64,000 bases of DNA from Corynebacterium sp. HMSC08A12 (GCF_001807485.1 NZ_KV789189.1:1-64000), one strand, 5' to 3'; positions 17,953-30,057 are shown, counted from the stretch's first letter. Program-made: numbers and translations. Notes: generated by a model from the sequence alone, not told the origin.

Positions 17953-19056
17953 ATGGCTACAGACGCACAACCTGGCGTCGACCAGCCCAGCACCGGCAAC
18001 ACCGGCGCTGCCGGCAGTACCGGCAGTACCGGCACGGAGATCGTCTTCCGTGACGTGACGAAGGTCTTCAAGCAGGGCAAGAAGGAAATTCACGCCCTGC
18101 AGGACATCAACACGCAGATCGCGGCGGGCTCCATCGTCGGCATCATCGGCTACTCCGGCGCCGGCAAGTCCACCCTTGTCCGGCAGATCAACGGCCTGGA
18201 CCGCCCCACCAGCGGGCAGATCCTGCTGGACGGCCAGGACATCGTTCCCTTGCCGGAATCGCAGATGCGCAAGCTGCGCAGCGATATCGGCATGATCTTC
18301 CAGCAGTTCAACCTGTTTTCCTCCCGCAACGTGGCAGGTAACGTCGCCTACCCACTGCGCCTGCAGGGCATGCCCAAGCAGCAGCGGGAAGAGCGCGTCA
18401 AGGAACTGCTGGAGTTCGTCGGCCTGTCCGATAAGGGCAAGGCCTATCCGGAGCAGCTGTCCGGTGGCCAGAAGCAGCGCGTCGGCATCGCCCGCGCGCT
18501 GGCCACCAACCCCAGCCTGCTGCTGGCCGACGAGGCCACGAGCGCGCTGGACCCCTCCACCACCCGCGACGTGCTGGAGCTGCTGCGTAAGGTGAACCGC
18601 GAGCTCGGCATCACCATCGTGGTGATCACCCACGAGATGGAGGTTGTGCGTTCCATCGCCGACTCCGTGATCGTGATGGAAAACGGCCGCATCGTGGAGC
18701 AGGGCAGCGTCTACGAGGTATTTTCCAACCCGCAGACGAAGACTGCCGCCAACTTCGTGGCCACCTCGCTGCGCAACACCCCCGACATGGTCGAGGCGGA
18801 GGCGCTGCAGTCCGAAAACGGTCGTCTCTTCACTGTGACCATGGCCGAGGGGATCGGGTTTTTCGATGCCATCTCGAAGCTGTCCGCTGCAGGGGTGACG
18901 GTAAACATCGTCCACGGTGGCGTCACCACCCTCCAGAACCACAGTTTCGGCCGCCTTACCCTGCGCCTGACGGCCCACAATGCCGACGGCGAGAAGGCAA
19001 TCGAGGAATTCCACAGCCACATGCAGGATTCCACCGAGATTGAGGAGATCCGATGA
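17953..19056 (+). CDS. metN: Methionine ABC transporter ATP-binding protein (MetN)
   Basis: This ATPase drives methionine import. The first 25 residues form a Gly/Ser/Thr linker with repeats of GSTG. The ABC domain has Walker A GYSGAGKST, Q-loop MIFQQFNLFSSRNV, signature LSGGQKQRVGIARAL and Walker B LLLADEATSALDP. From about residue 275 the protein carries the NIL regulatory domain (RLFTVTMAEGIGFF, VNIVHGGVTTLQ), which senses internal methionine in MetN. It lies 44 bp after metQ and overlaps metI by four bases. Confidence 0.95.
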   Translation: MATDAQPGVDQPSTGNTGAAGSTGSTGTEIVFRDVTKVFKQGKKEIHALQDINTQIAAGSIVGIIGYSGAGKSTLVRQINGLDRPTSGQILLDGQDIVPLPESQMRKLRSDIGMIFQQFNLFSSRNVAGNVAYPLRLQGMPKQQREERVKELLEFVGLSDKGKAYPEQLSGGQKQRVGIARALATNPSLLLADEATSALDPSTTRDVLELLRKVNRELGITIVVITHEMEVVRSIADSVIVMENGRIVEQGSVYEVFSNPQTKTAANFVATSLRNTPDMVEAEALQSENGRLFTVTMAEGIGFFDAISKLSAAGVTVNIVHGGVTTLQNHSFGRLTLRLTAHNADGEKAIEEFHSHMQDSTEIEEIR

Positions 19057-19733
19057 ACACGATGACCCTCGCGCAAATGGATTGGGACCGCTACGGCAAC
19101 ACGTTCCAGAAGGCGATTTTCGAGACGCTGTACATGGTCTCGATCACGCTGCTGATCTCCTCGGTACTGGGCCTGATCATCGGCCTGCTGCTGTACACCA
19201 CCCGCAAGGGCGGCATTCTGCAGAACCGGGTGGTCTACTGGATCACGAACTTCCTGGTGAACTTCATCCGCCCGATCCCGTTCATCATCTTGCTGACGGC
19301 GATCGGCCCGCTGACGGACCTGGTGGTGCAGAGCCGTATCGGTACGGAAGCGGCCATCGTCGGCATGGTCGTCGCCGCCACCTTCGGCGCTGCGCGTATT
19401 TTCGAGCAGAACCTGGTGGCGATCGACCCGGGCGTGATCGAGGCCGCCAAGGCGATGGGTGCCTCGCCGCTGAAGATCATCTTCACGGTGATCATCCCCG
19501 AGGCGCTGGGCCCGCTGATCCTGGGCTTCACCTTCATGTTCATCGCCATCGTGGATATGTCCGCCATGGCTGGTTACATCGGTGCAGGTGGTCTGGGTGA
19601 CTTCGCGATTGTCTACGGTTACCGCTCGTTTAATGACGCCGTTACGTGGACGACCGTCGCAGTGATCATCGTGATCGTGCAGATCGCGCAGCTGGGCGGA
19701 AACTGGCTGTCGAAGAAGATCATGCGCCGCTAG
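19053..19733 (+). CDS. metI: Methionine ABC transporter permease (MetI)
   Basis: This is the 226-residue inner-membrane permease of the importer, with about five helices. The EAA loop that contacts MetN is EAAKAMGASPLKIIFTVIIPEALG. Motifs FIRPIPFIILLTAIGP and MAGYIGAGGLGDFAIVYGY are typical of MetI. The start codon overlaps the metN stop, so translation is coupled. A strong terminator follows 25 bp after the stop. Confidence 0.95.
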   Translation: MNTMTLAQMDWDRYGNTFQKAIFETLYMVSITLLISSVLGLIIGLLLYTTRKGGILQNRVVYWITNFLVNFIRPIPFIILLTAIGPLTDLVVQSRIGTEAAIVGMVVAATFGAARIFEQNLVAIDPGVIEAAKAMGASPLKIIFTVIIPEALGPLILGFTFMFIAIVDMSAMAGYIGAGGLGDFAIVYGYRSFNDAVTWTTVAVIIVIVQIAQLGGNWLSKKIMRR

Positions 19734-19758
19734 TCAGCACGCGCTGCTAGAGAGCACG

Positions 19759-19803
19759 AAACCCCGGGTGCTAGTTCACAGAATGAACTGCCCCCGGGGT
19801 TTT
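19759..19803. terminator. Bidirectional terminator between metI and the sucrase-like gene
   Basis: The outer stem pairs AAACCCCGGG with CCCGGGGTTT. The loop contains a second stem, AGTTCA/TGAACT. It is flanked by A- and T-rich ends and lies between two convergent genes. Confidence 0.8.
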
Positions 19804-19812
19804 GTTGTGCGT

Positions 19813-20853
19813 TTAGAATTCCGCGACCCACGTCACGGTCTGTTTGGGCCCCTTGCCACAGGAGGGAACGGAGGTTCCGCCTGGGTGCGAGCTCAGGCGG
19901 ACCGTGATTTCTTGTTCTGCGCCGGCTGCTGAGTTCGCATCTGTGCCTGCTTCTGGGTTCGCTTCCGTGCCCGCTTCTGGGCGAATGGTTACGACGCGCA
20001 CCTCGGTGGCGGAGTCTGCGTCTCCGGCCGCTTCCGGCTTGGTCACGCGCATGCTGGCGAGCTTGACGTGGCGGCCTTCGCTGGCCAGCTTCTCCGCCAC
20101 GGCCAGTTCCGCGGCCTGGCCGACCGGGTCCCAGACTCCGCGGCCGCGGCAGCCCTCCAGCCACAGCTCGCCTTGCTTGGCGCGCTCCAGCATGCTGCTG
20201 GCGCCGGCGGTGCCGAGCTGTCCATAGGAGTAGTTGTGGGGCAGCAGGATCATGGAGGGGGCGAAGCGGTGACCCTTGGTGTGGGAGGATTCCCAGACCA
20301 TCTGGCCGTACTTGGCAGTGAGCTCGTCGGCTACCGGGCGGCCGAAGACCGCGCAGCACTTGTCGCGCTTGCCGTGGGTGCACACCAGAAGCAGTGGGCC
20401 GTCGATGCGCTGGCCACCGGCGGCGCCGGGGGCGCTGAGGTCGAGATCCAGCAGCGCCTCGGGGCCGGAAACCTGCAGGCTTTCGAGGATGGGCGTGGGG
20501 TCGTCGCCGTAGCCTTCGGCCCAGCTGATGTATAGCTGCCGGGTGGAGCTGGCTGCGCGCTGCTGACCTTCGCGGCCGGGGCGGCGGATGAACTGCAGTT
20601 GAGCGCCGTTGTCCTTGAGGAACTTCTCGACCTTCTCGGTGAGCTCCTCCCCTAGCGCGGTGCCGTCGAGGATGTCGTGGCCCCAGTTGGTGACGAACTC
20701 GAGGGCGAGGATGATCTTGCCCGGCTTGGCGGTGCCGGGGAGAGCCTCATCGGTCCGCTGGGAGCACATGTCCGCGTAGATTCCGCCGGAGGTCTGAGTG
20801 GCGGGCTTCCCAGTTTCGGGCTGTCCGGCCTGCGCGTTTCTAGTTGTAGGCAT
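19813..20853 (-). CDS. Sucrase/ferredoxin-like family protein
   Basis: The 346-residue protein has the family block LLVCTHGKRDKCCAVFGRPVADEL, in which the cysteines and histidine could bind an iron-sulfur cluster of the thioredoxin-like ferredoxin type. HTKGHRFAPSMILLPHNYSYG and ELWLEGCRGRGVWDPVGQAAEL are further family blocks. The biochemical role is not established. A C-terminal stretch repeats PEAGT(E/D)AN, a small in-frame duplication. The start codon sits inside a perfect 20-bp palindrome. The gene ends at the metI terminator. Confidence 0.75.
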   Translation of the reverse strand: MPTTRNAQAGQPETGKPATQTSGGIYADMCSQRTDEALPGTAKPGKIILALEFVTNWGHDILDGTALGEELTEKVEKFLKDNGAQLQFIRRPGREGQQRAASSTRQLYISWAEGYGDDPTPILESLQVSGPEALLDLDLSAPGAAGGQRIDGPLLLVCTHGKRDKCCAVFGRPVADELTAKYGQMVWESSHTKGHRFAPSMILLPHNYSYGQLGTAGASSMLERAKQGELWLEGCRGRGVWDPVGQAAELAVAEKLASEGRHVKLASMRVTKPEAAGDADSATEVRVVTIRPEAGTEANPEAGTDANSAAGAEQEITVRLSSHPGGTSVPSCGKGPKQTVTWVAEF

Positions 20854-20862
20854 GCCTACAAC
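20843..20862. promoter_or_regulatory. Perfect 20-bp palindrome over the start codon
   Basis: GTTGTAGGCATGCCTACAAC is an exact palindrome containing the start codon of the sucrase/ferredoxin-like gene at its centre. The symmetry suggests an operator for a dimeric regulator, or a hairpin in the 5' end of the mRNA. Which regulator would bind is unknown. Confidence 0.5.
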
Positions 20863-20889
20863 AGTACCAAGTTGGAAGCTACAGGCGGG

Positions 20890-22695
20890 CTAGTAAGTCG
20901 CTTCGATCCGCCACTGCTTCCCTTTACATACCAGCAGAAATGCATAGTCTTTCGGAGCATCCTTGCGGTGTCCGCTGTGGGACTCACTATGGGTTTCTTC
21001 GCGGGTTTCCTCGCGGGCTGCGACCTGCAGCCGGGCGTAGCGCTTCCCCTCGGCCCACCAGTGCTCGTCGACCGGCCAGGGGCCGGCCCATCCGGTGATG
21101 CGGAGCCGCCGGGCGCCCCATTGCAGGGTTTCCGGCGGGGAGCTCATCAGCCCGCGGCCGGTGACGTACACGGCATCACCCTGGCGGTCCAGCAGCGCCA
21201 GCCGCGCTGCTGGATGCGCGGCGCTGGGATTGCGTTCGCTGGGGCCACGGCCGCCGGAGTTGCGACCGCTGGCACCGGGGGCGCCATTATCACTGTTTGG
21301 CGAACCGATCAGCCCTGGCAGAGGGGGCAACAGCTGCCCTTCCCATTGGCGGGTCGGCAGGGCGGTCACCTCCTCCGGGTCGTCCTCGCCGTAGGGCACG
21401 GTGGCGATACGCCGGGCTACGGCACGGCCTCCGCGGTGGATGGGACGGAGCACGCGGTTCATGCCGATCAGTGCTTGCGCCCGCCCGGCGGCGGCGCGGG
21501 CGGCGCGGATGCCTTCATCTGGCCCGCCCCACAGTGGCGCAGCCAGGCTACCCGCCGGGACGGTCTCCACAGGTACGAGTTCGATGCACGTCACCCCGAC
21601 GGTGTTGTCCGCCCAGTCGGCCTCGTCGACCTCTCCGGTAGCTCCGCCAGCCGTCCCCACCCCGGCGCGCAGCCGGGTGAGCCAGCCGTCGAGCTGCCAG
21701 CGCACCCGCTGGGCGGTGTCCTGTTCCGAGAGCGGTTCGCGGCAGCGCCACAGCCTCTCGATGACGGTCGGCCCGGTGTATCCCACCGGGGGTTCCAGGT
21801 AGGCCCGCACGGCCAGACGCAGGCAGGCCTCGCCGACGGCGAAGAGCTTGTTGTGCAGCGCAGTGGCCACGTGCCGGGCAATGAATGCGGCGGTTTCTGT
21901 ACGCGCGATGGGCTCGTCAGCCTCGTAGCGCAGCTCGAGGTCTTCCCGGTGCCGCCGGGGTGCAACATCCCGGTCGACGTGCCCGCTGGCGATGCGGTGC
22001 CACTCCACGGCCTCCTGTCCGAAGCGCGCGGCCACGTCCGCGCGTGGCAATCCGGCAAAGTCGCGCATCGTACGCAGCCCCAGCTGCTGCAAGGTGGCGC
22101 TGAGGTGTGCGGGGGCGCGCAGCTCCGGTTCGATGCTCAGCACGCTGATCGGCAGCTCCGCGATGAACTCCGCACTGCCGCCCACGGGGATACTCTTGCC
22201 CAGCCGGGCCGCCCATACCGCCGAGACCAAGTCATCGGCCACGCCGGCCAGACAGTCGGCGTGTATCCGCGCGGCGGCATCCAGCAGCTTCTCCACCGCA
22301 CTGGCCTCGTCGCCGTAGTACCTGGCTAGTGCATCTACGGGGAAGGCAAGTAGTCCGGGCCGTAGGGTCTCCACGACCGCGCTGACGTCCTGCAGCGCGG
22401 CCAGCACGTCCTCGTGCACGGAGGCCTGCCGGGTGGGATCGTCCGCCGCGACGTTCAGCTGCGGGTACGCCGCCAGCGTGTGCCGCTGCTTCATTCCGAT
22501 CCGGATTCCCTGGGCGCGCGCGGCCGCATTGCAGGCCAGCACCCGATAATCGGCGATCACTGCGGCGGGCGCCAGCACGTCCCACCCGCGCGACTGCGCC
22601 TGGACGTACACCGGCCAATCCGGGAACCACAGCACTGCCACCCGCCTGTTGTGGGTTGCAGGCGCCACCCGCACCGCGCTATCCGGAGTACGCAT
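20890..22695 (-). CDS. imuB: ImuB, Y-family polymerase-like mutasome subunit
   Basis: ImuB is the hub of the DnaE2 mutasome: it binds the beta clamp, ImuA' and DnaE2 but is thought to lack polymerase activity. The N-terminus VAVLWFPDWPVYVQAQ replaces the two-acid motif of active Y-family polymerases, as expected for ImuB. LLAFPVDALARYYGDE and GLRTMRDFAGLPRADVAARFG belong to the palm and helix-hairpin-helix regions. The protein has 601 residues. It overlaps the end of imuA' by 17 bases. The C-terminal 100 residues include a variable Ser/Pro/Gly-rich stretch. Confidence 0.88.
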   Translation of the reverse strand: MRTPDSAVRVAPATHNRRVAVLWFPDWPVYVQAQSRGWDVLAPAAVIADYRVLACNAAARAQGIRIGMKQRHTLAAYPQLNVAADDPTRQASVHEDVLAALQDVSAVVETLRPGLLAFPVDALARYYGDEASAVEKLLDAAARIHADCLAGVADDLVSAVWAARLGKSIPVGGSAEFIAELPISVLSIEPELRAPAHLSATLQQLGLRTMRDFAGLPRADVAARFGQEAVEWHRIASGHVDRDVAPRRHREDLELRYEADEPIARTETAAFIARHVATALHNKLFAVGEACLRLAVRAYLEPPVGYTGPTVIERLWRCREPLSEQDTAQRVRWQLDGWLTRLRAGVGTAGGATGEVDEADWADNTVGVTCIELVPVETVPAGSLAAPLWGGPDEGIRAARAAAGRAQALIGMNRVLRPIHRGGRAVARRIATVPYGEDDPEEVTALPTRQWEGQLLPPLPGLIGSPNSDNGAPGASGRNSGGRGPSERNPSAAHPAARLALLDRQGDAVYVTGRGLMSSPPETLQWGARRLRITGWAGPWPVDEHWWAEGKRYARLQVAAREETREETHSESHSGHRKDAPKDYAFLLVCKGKQWRIEATY

Positions 22696-23506
22696 GTGCC
22701 GTATCCTCTGTGCCCACTGTGCCCGCTGTGCCCGCTGTGCTCTCTATGCCCTCTGCACCAATCGTCGCCCGCACCGCACTCGGCGGCTGAGCCTTACCCC
22801 ACACGCGCCCCGCGACCTCCACGGCACGGATGCGCCCACTCCCGCGACGCAGCCCCAGCACACCGCATACCTGCAGTTCCACGTGCATCCTGGCCTGCGG
22901 CCACGCCTTCCCACACACCAGCAAGGCACATTCGCTCTTCCGCAGCCGCGCCTCCACGGGTCGCGCGAAGGTCGGCGCTACGGTCGAGCTCACGGCCCCG
23001 CCACCGCCCTGCTTGCCGAGCTGCCCACCCGCCGCAAACAGCACCACATCCATCCCTTCCACCAGCGTGCCCAGCACTGCCGCCGTGTGCGGGGTGGAAT
23101 CCGGCACCAGCACCAGTCGCTCCACGTCGCCGCCAGCGGCCGCCACCGCCGCGATCGCCAGCCGCGGATAATCGACCACCGCCACGCACATCCCCTGCGC
23201 CGTCAGGTGCGCCAGCACATCCACCAGCACCGCCGGGCAATCCGAAATCTGCGTCGCCTGTCCACGCGCCACCCCGCCACCCGGCAGGTGCTCGGCCAGC
23301 CACGCCGGAACCGGTGCGACACGCACGCTGTCTCTTCTTTGTGATTCTTTTCTTTGTGACGCCCCCTTCCCCACCGGCGCCGATCCCAGCACCGCCGCAC
23401 TCGAGGCGCTGGCCATCGGAGCTCCCCCGGATTCGATCTGCTGCATCTTACGCCGCAGGCTGGCAATCGTCGCCTGCGCCGCAGATTCCCCTGCAGACTG
23501 CGCCAT
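22679..23506 (-). CDS. imuA: ImuA' (RecA-like mutasome protein)
   Basis: ImuA' is a RecA-related protein required with ImuB and DnaE2 for damage-induced mutagenesis. The start at 23506 gives MAQSAGESAAQATIASLRRK and follows GGGAGGTGG. The longer frame would read through the SOS box. The protein has 275 residues, with VPAWLAEHLPGGGVARGQAT near the degenerate nucleotide site and VLVDVLAHLTAQGMCVAVVDYPRLAI. The linker near residues 45-60, GKGASQRKESQRRDS, is encoded by two tandem copies of TTCTTTGTGA on the other strand, one being part of the dispersed motif. An SOS box lies about 84 bp upstream. Confidence 0.82.
   Translation of the reverse strand: MAQSAGESAAQATIASLRRKMQQIESGGAPMASASSAAVLGSAPVGKGASQRKESQRRDSVRVAPVPAWLAEHLPGGGVARGQATQISDCPAVLVDVLAHLTAQGMCVAVVDYPRLAIAAVAAAGGDVERLVLVPDSTPHTAAVLGTLVEGMDVVLFAAGGQLGKQGGGGAVSSTVAPTFARPVEARLRKSECALLVCGKAWPQARMHVELQVCGVLGLRRGSGRIRAVEVAGRVWGKAQPPSAVRATIGAEGIESTAGTAGTVGTEDTAHAYSG
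23333..23368 (+). repeat. Dispersed TTCTTTGTGACGCCCCC motif with a tandem half, inside imuA'
   Basis: TCTTCTTTGTGATTC is followed directly by TTTTCTTTGTGACGCCCCC. The exact 14-mer TTCTTTGTGACGCC at 23350-23363 also occurs at 7168-7181 and, inverted, at 9221-9234. Confidence 0.7.
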
Positions 23507-23589
23507 GGTTGCCACCTCCCTTCCCTCTTGTCCGACACCGCATGTTCTATCAGCGCCCTCGTACAGGGCTACCCCGCACGCAACACATA

Positions 23590-23607
23590 TTAGAACACCT
23601 GTTCTAA
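23590..23607. promoter_or_regulatory. SOS (LexA) box of imuA'-imuB
   Basis: TTAGAACACCTGTTCTAA is a palindrome apart from its central base pairs. It lies about 84 bp before the imuA' start and controls the imuA'-imuB unit. It shares TAGAACACCT-TTCTA with the dnaE2 box. Confidence 0.88.
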
Positions 23608-23689
23608 CTCGCTGGGGTCGAATATATCCCTCCCCGCGCAGCAGCGTCAAACGCGGCAACAAAGACGCAGGTTGAAGGGGGCGGAAAAG

Positions 23690-23709
23690 GTGGCGTCACC
23701 TAAAATAGG
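23690..23709 (+). repeat. Dispersed GGTGGCGTCA motif, intergenic copy
   Basis: GGTGGCGTCACCTAAAATAG lies just upstream of the small membrane protein gene at 23715. It overlaps the region where that gene's promoter or 5' UTR should be. Confidence 0.5.
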
Positions 23710-23714
23710 CAACC

Positions 23715-24134
23715 ATGAGCCCAACAAACCGCAACGAGCCCGTCATCGCCCCACCCACGCCCGTGCGTGCCGCCGCCTCGGTACTCTTCGGCCTGGCAGT
23801 GGGCATTATGGTTGCGCCGCTCGCGCCCGGCTTTCAAGCTATCGTGCTGATCCTCAACGTCGGCGCGGCACTACTCCTGACGTTTAGCCACCCCTACCGC
23901 CGACAGGTACGCGCAGAGGTGGAAAAGCGTGGCGAGCGTTACCGCACCAGCGCAGCGCAGGTCGCACCCCTGTTCCCACTATGGATCGCACTGATGGCGC
24001 TCCCGCTACTGAATACGCGCTCGTGGGTTCTCATGGCCATCATGTGGGTCATCGCCAGCGCGTACACCTGGTTCATCTACCCACACATCGACGGCACCGC
24101 GCACATCAAGCCGATCGACAAGAACAAGAAGTAG
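23715..24134 (+). CDS. Small membrane protein of unknown function
   Basis: The 139-residue protein has four hydrophobic segments in two hairpins: about 20-38, 41-60, 86-102 and 106-122. A charged loop (RRQVRAEVEKRGERYRTS) separates them, and the tail is lysine-rich. I do not recognise the family with confidence. It is divergent from imuA' and ends at a strong terminator. Confidence 0.65.
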   Translation: MSPTNRNEPVIAPPTPVRAAASVLFGLAVGIMVAPLAPGFQAIVLILNVGAALLLTFSHPYRRQVRAEVEKRGERYRTSAAQVAPLFPLWIALMALPLLNTRSWVLMAIMWVIASAYTWFIYPHIDGTAHIKPIDKNKK

Positions 24135-24163
24135 CGCTCAAAGAGCACCGCGTGCAAGCAAAA

Positions 24164-24201
24164 CGGCCCGCACTCCCCCAAACGCCGGGGAATGCGGGCC
24201 G
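24164..24201. terminator. Bidirectional terminator
   Basis: The stem pairs CGGCCCGCA with TGCGGGCCG and continues with CCCC/GGGG across a short loop. AAAA flanks lie on both sides. It separates two convergent genes. Confidence 0.8.
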
Positions 24202-24221
24202 AAAAGCTATTTCAGCTTTTA

Positions 24222-24920
24222 TTAGGAGCCGGAGAGGCTACCGGACAGGCTGCCGGAAGCGCCGGAGCCAGCCGGAGCTGCCCCCTTCTTCACTACGATC
24301 GGGGTGCCATTGTCGAAGACCTTGTTGTTGTTCACAGCAGCGCCGACCTTAGCGCCGGCACCGTTCTTGTAGGTACCTTCCTTCTCTGGAGCCTTCCAAG
24401 TGAAGTCCAGCAGCAGTGGGGTGGCGGTATCGACGGTAGGCTTCTGCTTAATCAGCAGACCCTCCTCCCAAGAAACGCGAACCTCGGTCCGATCCTTGTT
24501 CTCAGTAACCGCGTACTCGCCCTGACCCAGCTCGTGGACACCGTTACCCAGCAGACCACCCTTCATGCGCTCAACCTTCACCAGCTTGAAGCCCTTCGGC
24601 ATCCACTCAAGGACCTCATCGATGCGGGTCTTGCCCTTCACACCCTGAATCACAACACGGGTCTTCACGGTAGCGCCCGGAGCAACGGTGGTTGCGCCAT
24701 GAACCTGCTTGTAGACGTCAACATTCCAGGCAGGGCCACCGACGTTACCCAGCTTGACCTTGTCCCCCTCCGGGGTATCCAGGCCCTTCTTGCCACCCAG
24801 GGAGCCGGTCAGCCCTCCCAGGGAGCCAGCCGGAGCAGCGGATGCAACACTCACGCCACCGAAAGCCAGTGCAGATGCTGCGGCAATAGCGGTTGCGCTA
24901 CGAACAAACTTAGAAGCCAT
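24222..24920 (-). CDS. Secreted protein with Gly-Ser-Leu repeats, function unknown
   Basis: The ATG at 24920 gives 232 residues, starting with a Sec signal peptide that probably ends at VASA-APAG. The mature N-terminus has GSLGGLTGSLGG and the C-terminus ends in GASGSLSGSLSGS, flanking a single domain of about 170 residues. That domain (WNVDVYKQVHGATTVAPGATVKTRVVI and LLLDFTWKAPEKEGTYKNG) reads like a beta-sandwich. No sortase motif or lipobox is seen. I do not recognise a family. It ends at a terminator shared with the previous gene. Confidence 0.65.
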   Translation of the reverse strand: MASKFVRSATAIAAASALAFGGVSVASAAPAGSLGGLTGSLGGKKGLDTPEGDKVKLGNVGGPAWNVDVYKQVHGATTVAPGATVKTRVVIQGVKGKTRIDEVLEWMPKGFKLVKVERMKGGLLGNGVHELGQGEYAVTENKDRTEVRVSWEEGLLIKQKPTVDTATPLLLDFTWKAPEKEGTYKNGAGAKVGAAVNNNKVFDNGTPIVVKKGAAPAGSGASGSLSGSLSGS

Positions 24921-25055
24921 AGAGGAATACCTTTCGATCAACTTTGCATGGGTCTGCAAACGACTTCGCGCTAAAGCATAACCTAGTTAGGGAAGCGAAA
25001 TCAGTATTTCGGAAGTTTCCTCTAAAAAATTTCTAAGTCGGACGAAAAGCCGCCC

Positions 25056-26645
<1,590 letters not shown>

Positions 26646-26694
26646 GCCCCTAACTCTAACGCACCTGCGCGCCACGGGGCACACCGGTCGCTAG

Positions 26695-27126
26695 CTAGCC
26701 GCGACCGTCCGTGAAGCGCTGCTTGTACCAGTCCATCGACTGCGGGGAGAAAATCAGAGCCAGCGATACCACCGCCACCACGCCGAGGATCATAGCCAGC
26801 CAGAACACGCCCGCCTGGATCACCGTAATCGTGATCAGCACCAGAGTGATGTGCGTCAGCACCAAGCCCGACACACCCCACGTGCGCCCCTGGATAATCA
26901 TCGTCCCGAACAGCGCAAACGCGAAGAAGTACAGCCCCACCATCACGCCGGTCGCGCCGACGTTCATCTTCACAGTTTCGTCGCCGTGCTGCGGCTGGTA
27001 GCCGAGGTAGAGCACGATCGTGGCGATGATTCCCACCACGCCGATTACTATTGACGCCCACGAAAGCACCGCTAGCTGCATCGGCAACCGGTCAGTTGTG
27101 CGCTGCCACCACTGGGAAATCTTCAT
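26695..27126 (-). CDS. Small membrane protein between guaB3 and guaA
   Basis: The 143-residue protein has four membrane helices (about 18-43, 58-80, 84-104 and 107-125) and ends in the polar tail SPQSMDWYKQRFTDGRG. It has no recognised domain. It lies 35 bp after guaB3 and 49 bp before the guaA start on the same strand, so it is probably part of the gua transcript. Its role is unknown. Confidence 0.65.
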   Translation of the reverse strand: MKISQWWQRTTDRLPMQLAVLSWASIVIGVVGIIATIVLYLGYQPQHGDETVKMNVGATGVMVGLYFFAFALFGTMIIQGRTWGVSGLVLTHITLVLITITVIQAGVFWLAMILGVVAVVSLALIFSPQSMDWYKQRFTDGRG

Positions 27127-27161
27127 TCAGATCAGTTGTGTCTTTCTGTATTAACGGACGA

Positions 27162-28325
27162 CTAACGAACGACTAGGTCGACCTTCTGGAAGCTCTTGAT
27201 GTCCGTGTATCCACACTTAGCCATCGAGCGGCGCAGGGCGCCAATGATGTTCTCTCCACCAACCGGGTTGGCAGTTGGGCCGAACAGCAGCTCCTTCAAC
27301 GGCAGCGGCTCGTCGCCCAGGCCTACCTCTTCCACCAGGCCGCGCGGCAGCTTCGGGTGGCCCGCCGTGGACGGCCAGTACCAGTTCGGAGCACCTGCGG
27401 AAGCAGCGGTGGCCAAGGGAAGCCCCAGAGATACGGCATCCGCGCCACAGGCGATGGCCTTAGCTACGTCACCGGAATTACGCAGCGAGGAGTCGGCGAT
27501 GATGTGGACGTAGCGGCCGCCCGTTTCGTCCAGGTAGTCGCGGCGCGCAGCGGCCGCATCGGCGATGGCGGTGGCCATTGGCACGTCGATGCCCAGTGAA
27601 TCGTTGTTGGTGGTGTGGCCAGAGCCGATGATCACACCCGCCGCGCCGGTGCGCATCAGGTGCATGGCGGTGGTGTAGTCCACCACGCCACCGGCGATCA
27701 CCGGAATGTCCAAGCTGCCGATGAACTCCTTCAGGTTCAGCGGCTCGCCGTCGCGGTGCACGTGTTCCGCGGAGACCAGGGTGCCCTGAACCACCAGCAG
27801 GTCCATGCCGGACTTGATCAGCGCCGGCGCGAGCTCGCGGGCGTTCTGCGGGGACACACGAACGGCGAAGCGCACACCGGATTCCCGCACCTGGTTCAGC
27901 CGCTCCTGCAGCAGGTCCACGTTCAGGTCCAGGGAGTGGAGGCGCTGCAGCTCCGCGTTGGCGCCGAAGATCTCTGAGTCCGAGGCGGCGTCATCCTCCT
28001 CGAATAGCGCGGATTCAGCCTTGCGAGCAGCTTCAACAACCCCGCGCAGGGCTGCGTCCAAGTCATCGACGCGACCCCAGAGGCCTTCGGCATTGATCAC
28101 CGGAAGGCCGCCCAGCTGCCCAAACTCGATGGCGAACTCGGGCGTGACGATCGAGTCGGTCGGGTGCGTCATCACCGGGATGTCGAAGGAATAAGCGTCG
28201 ATCTTCCACGACGTATCCACATCGTGCGAGCTGCGGGTGCGTCGGGACGGCACGATGTCGATTTGGTTCAGGCCGTACACCCGACGGGCAGCGCGCCCAC
28301 GTCCGATGTCAACGTATTCCTGCAT
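27162..28325 (-). CDS. guaB3: GuaB3 family IMP dehydrogenase-related protein
   Basis: The 387-residue TIM-barrel protein is of the actinobacterial GuaB3 type. It has VPSRRTRSSHDVDTSWKIDAY near the start, AVRVSPQNARELAPALI, IPVIAGGVVDYTTAMHLMRTGAAGVI, MATAIADAAAARRDYLDETGG and ACGADAVSLG. It lacks CBS domains, and the loop that carries the catalytic cysteine in true IMP dehydrogenases reads IIGSGHTTNND instead, so classical activity is doubtful. It follows guaB2 by 27 bp. An Asp/Ala/Ser-rich linker contains a GGCGTCA core at 27987. Confidence 0.9.
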   Translation of the reverse strand: MQEYVDIGRGRAARRVYGLNQIDIVPSRRTRSSHDVDTSWKIDAYSFDIPVMTHPTDSIVTPEFAIEFGQLGGLPVINAEGLWGRVDDLDAALRGVVEAARKAESALFEEDDAASDSEIFGANAELQRLHSLDLNVDLLQERLNQVRESGVRFAVRVSPQNARELAPALIKSGMDLLVVQGTLVSAEHVHRDGEPLNLKEFIGSLDIPVIAGGVVDYTTAMHLMRTGAAGVIIGSGHTTNNDSLGIDVPMATAIADAAAARRDYLDETGGRYVHIIADSSLRNSGDVAKAIACGADAVSLGLPLATAASAGAPNWYWPSTAGHPKLPRGLVEEVGLGDEPLPLKELLFGPTANPVGGENIIGALRRSMAKCGYTDIKSFQKVDLVVR

Positions 28326-28352
28326 GGCTGGATTGCTCCTTAAAGGCGTGCT

Positions 28353-29921
<1,569 letters not shown>

Positions 29922-30057
29922 CTAGAAAATTCTGCGGCGCTTCCTTACCAGGGCTTGGGTGCCTGGGAGTTCTCGCCGTCTTTTCGCCGATGTACTACAG
30001 AATAACCCTTTGCAGCGCGTTTTTGTGTGCCGGGGTTAGGTAGCGGCGGGGCGCGTA

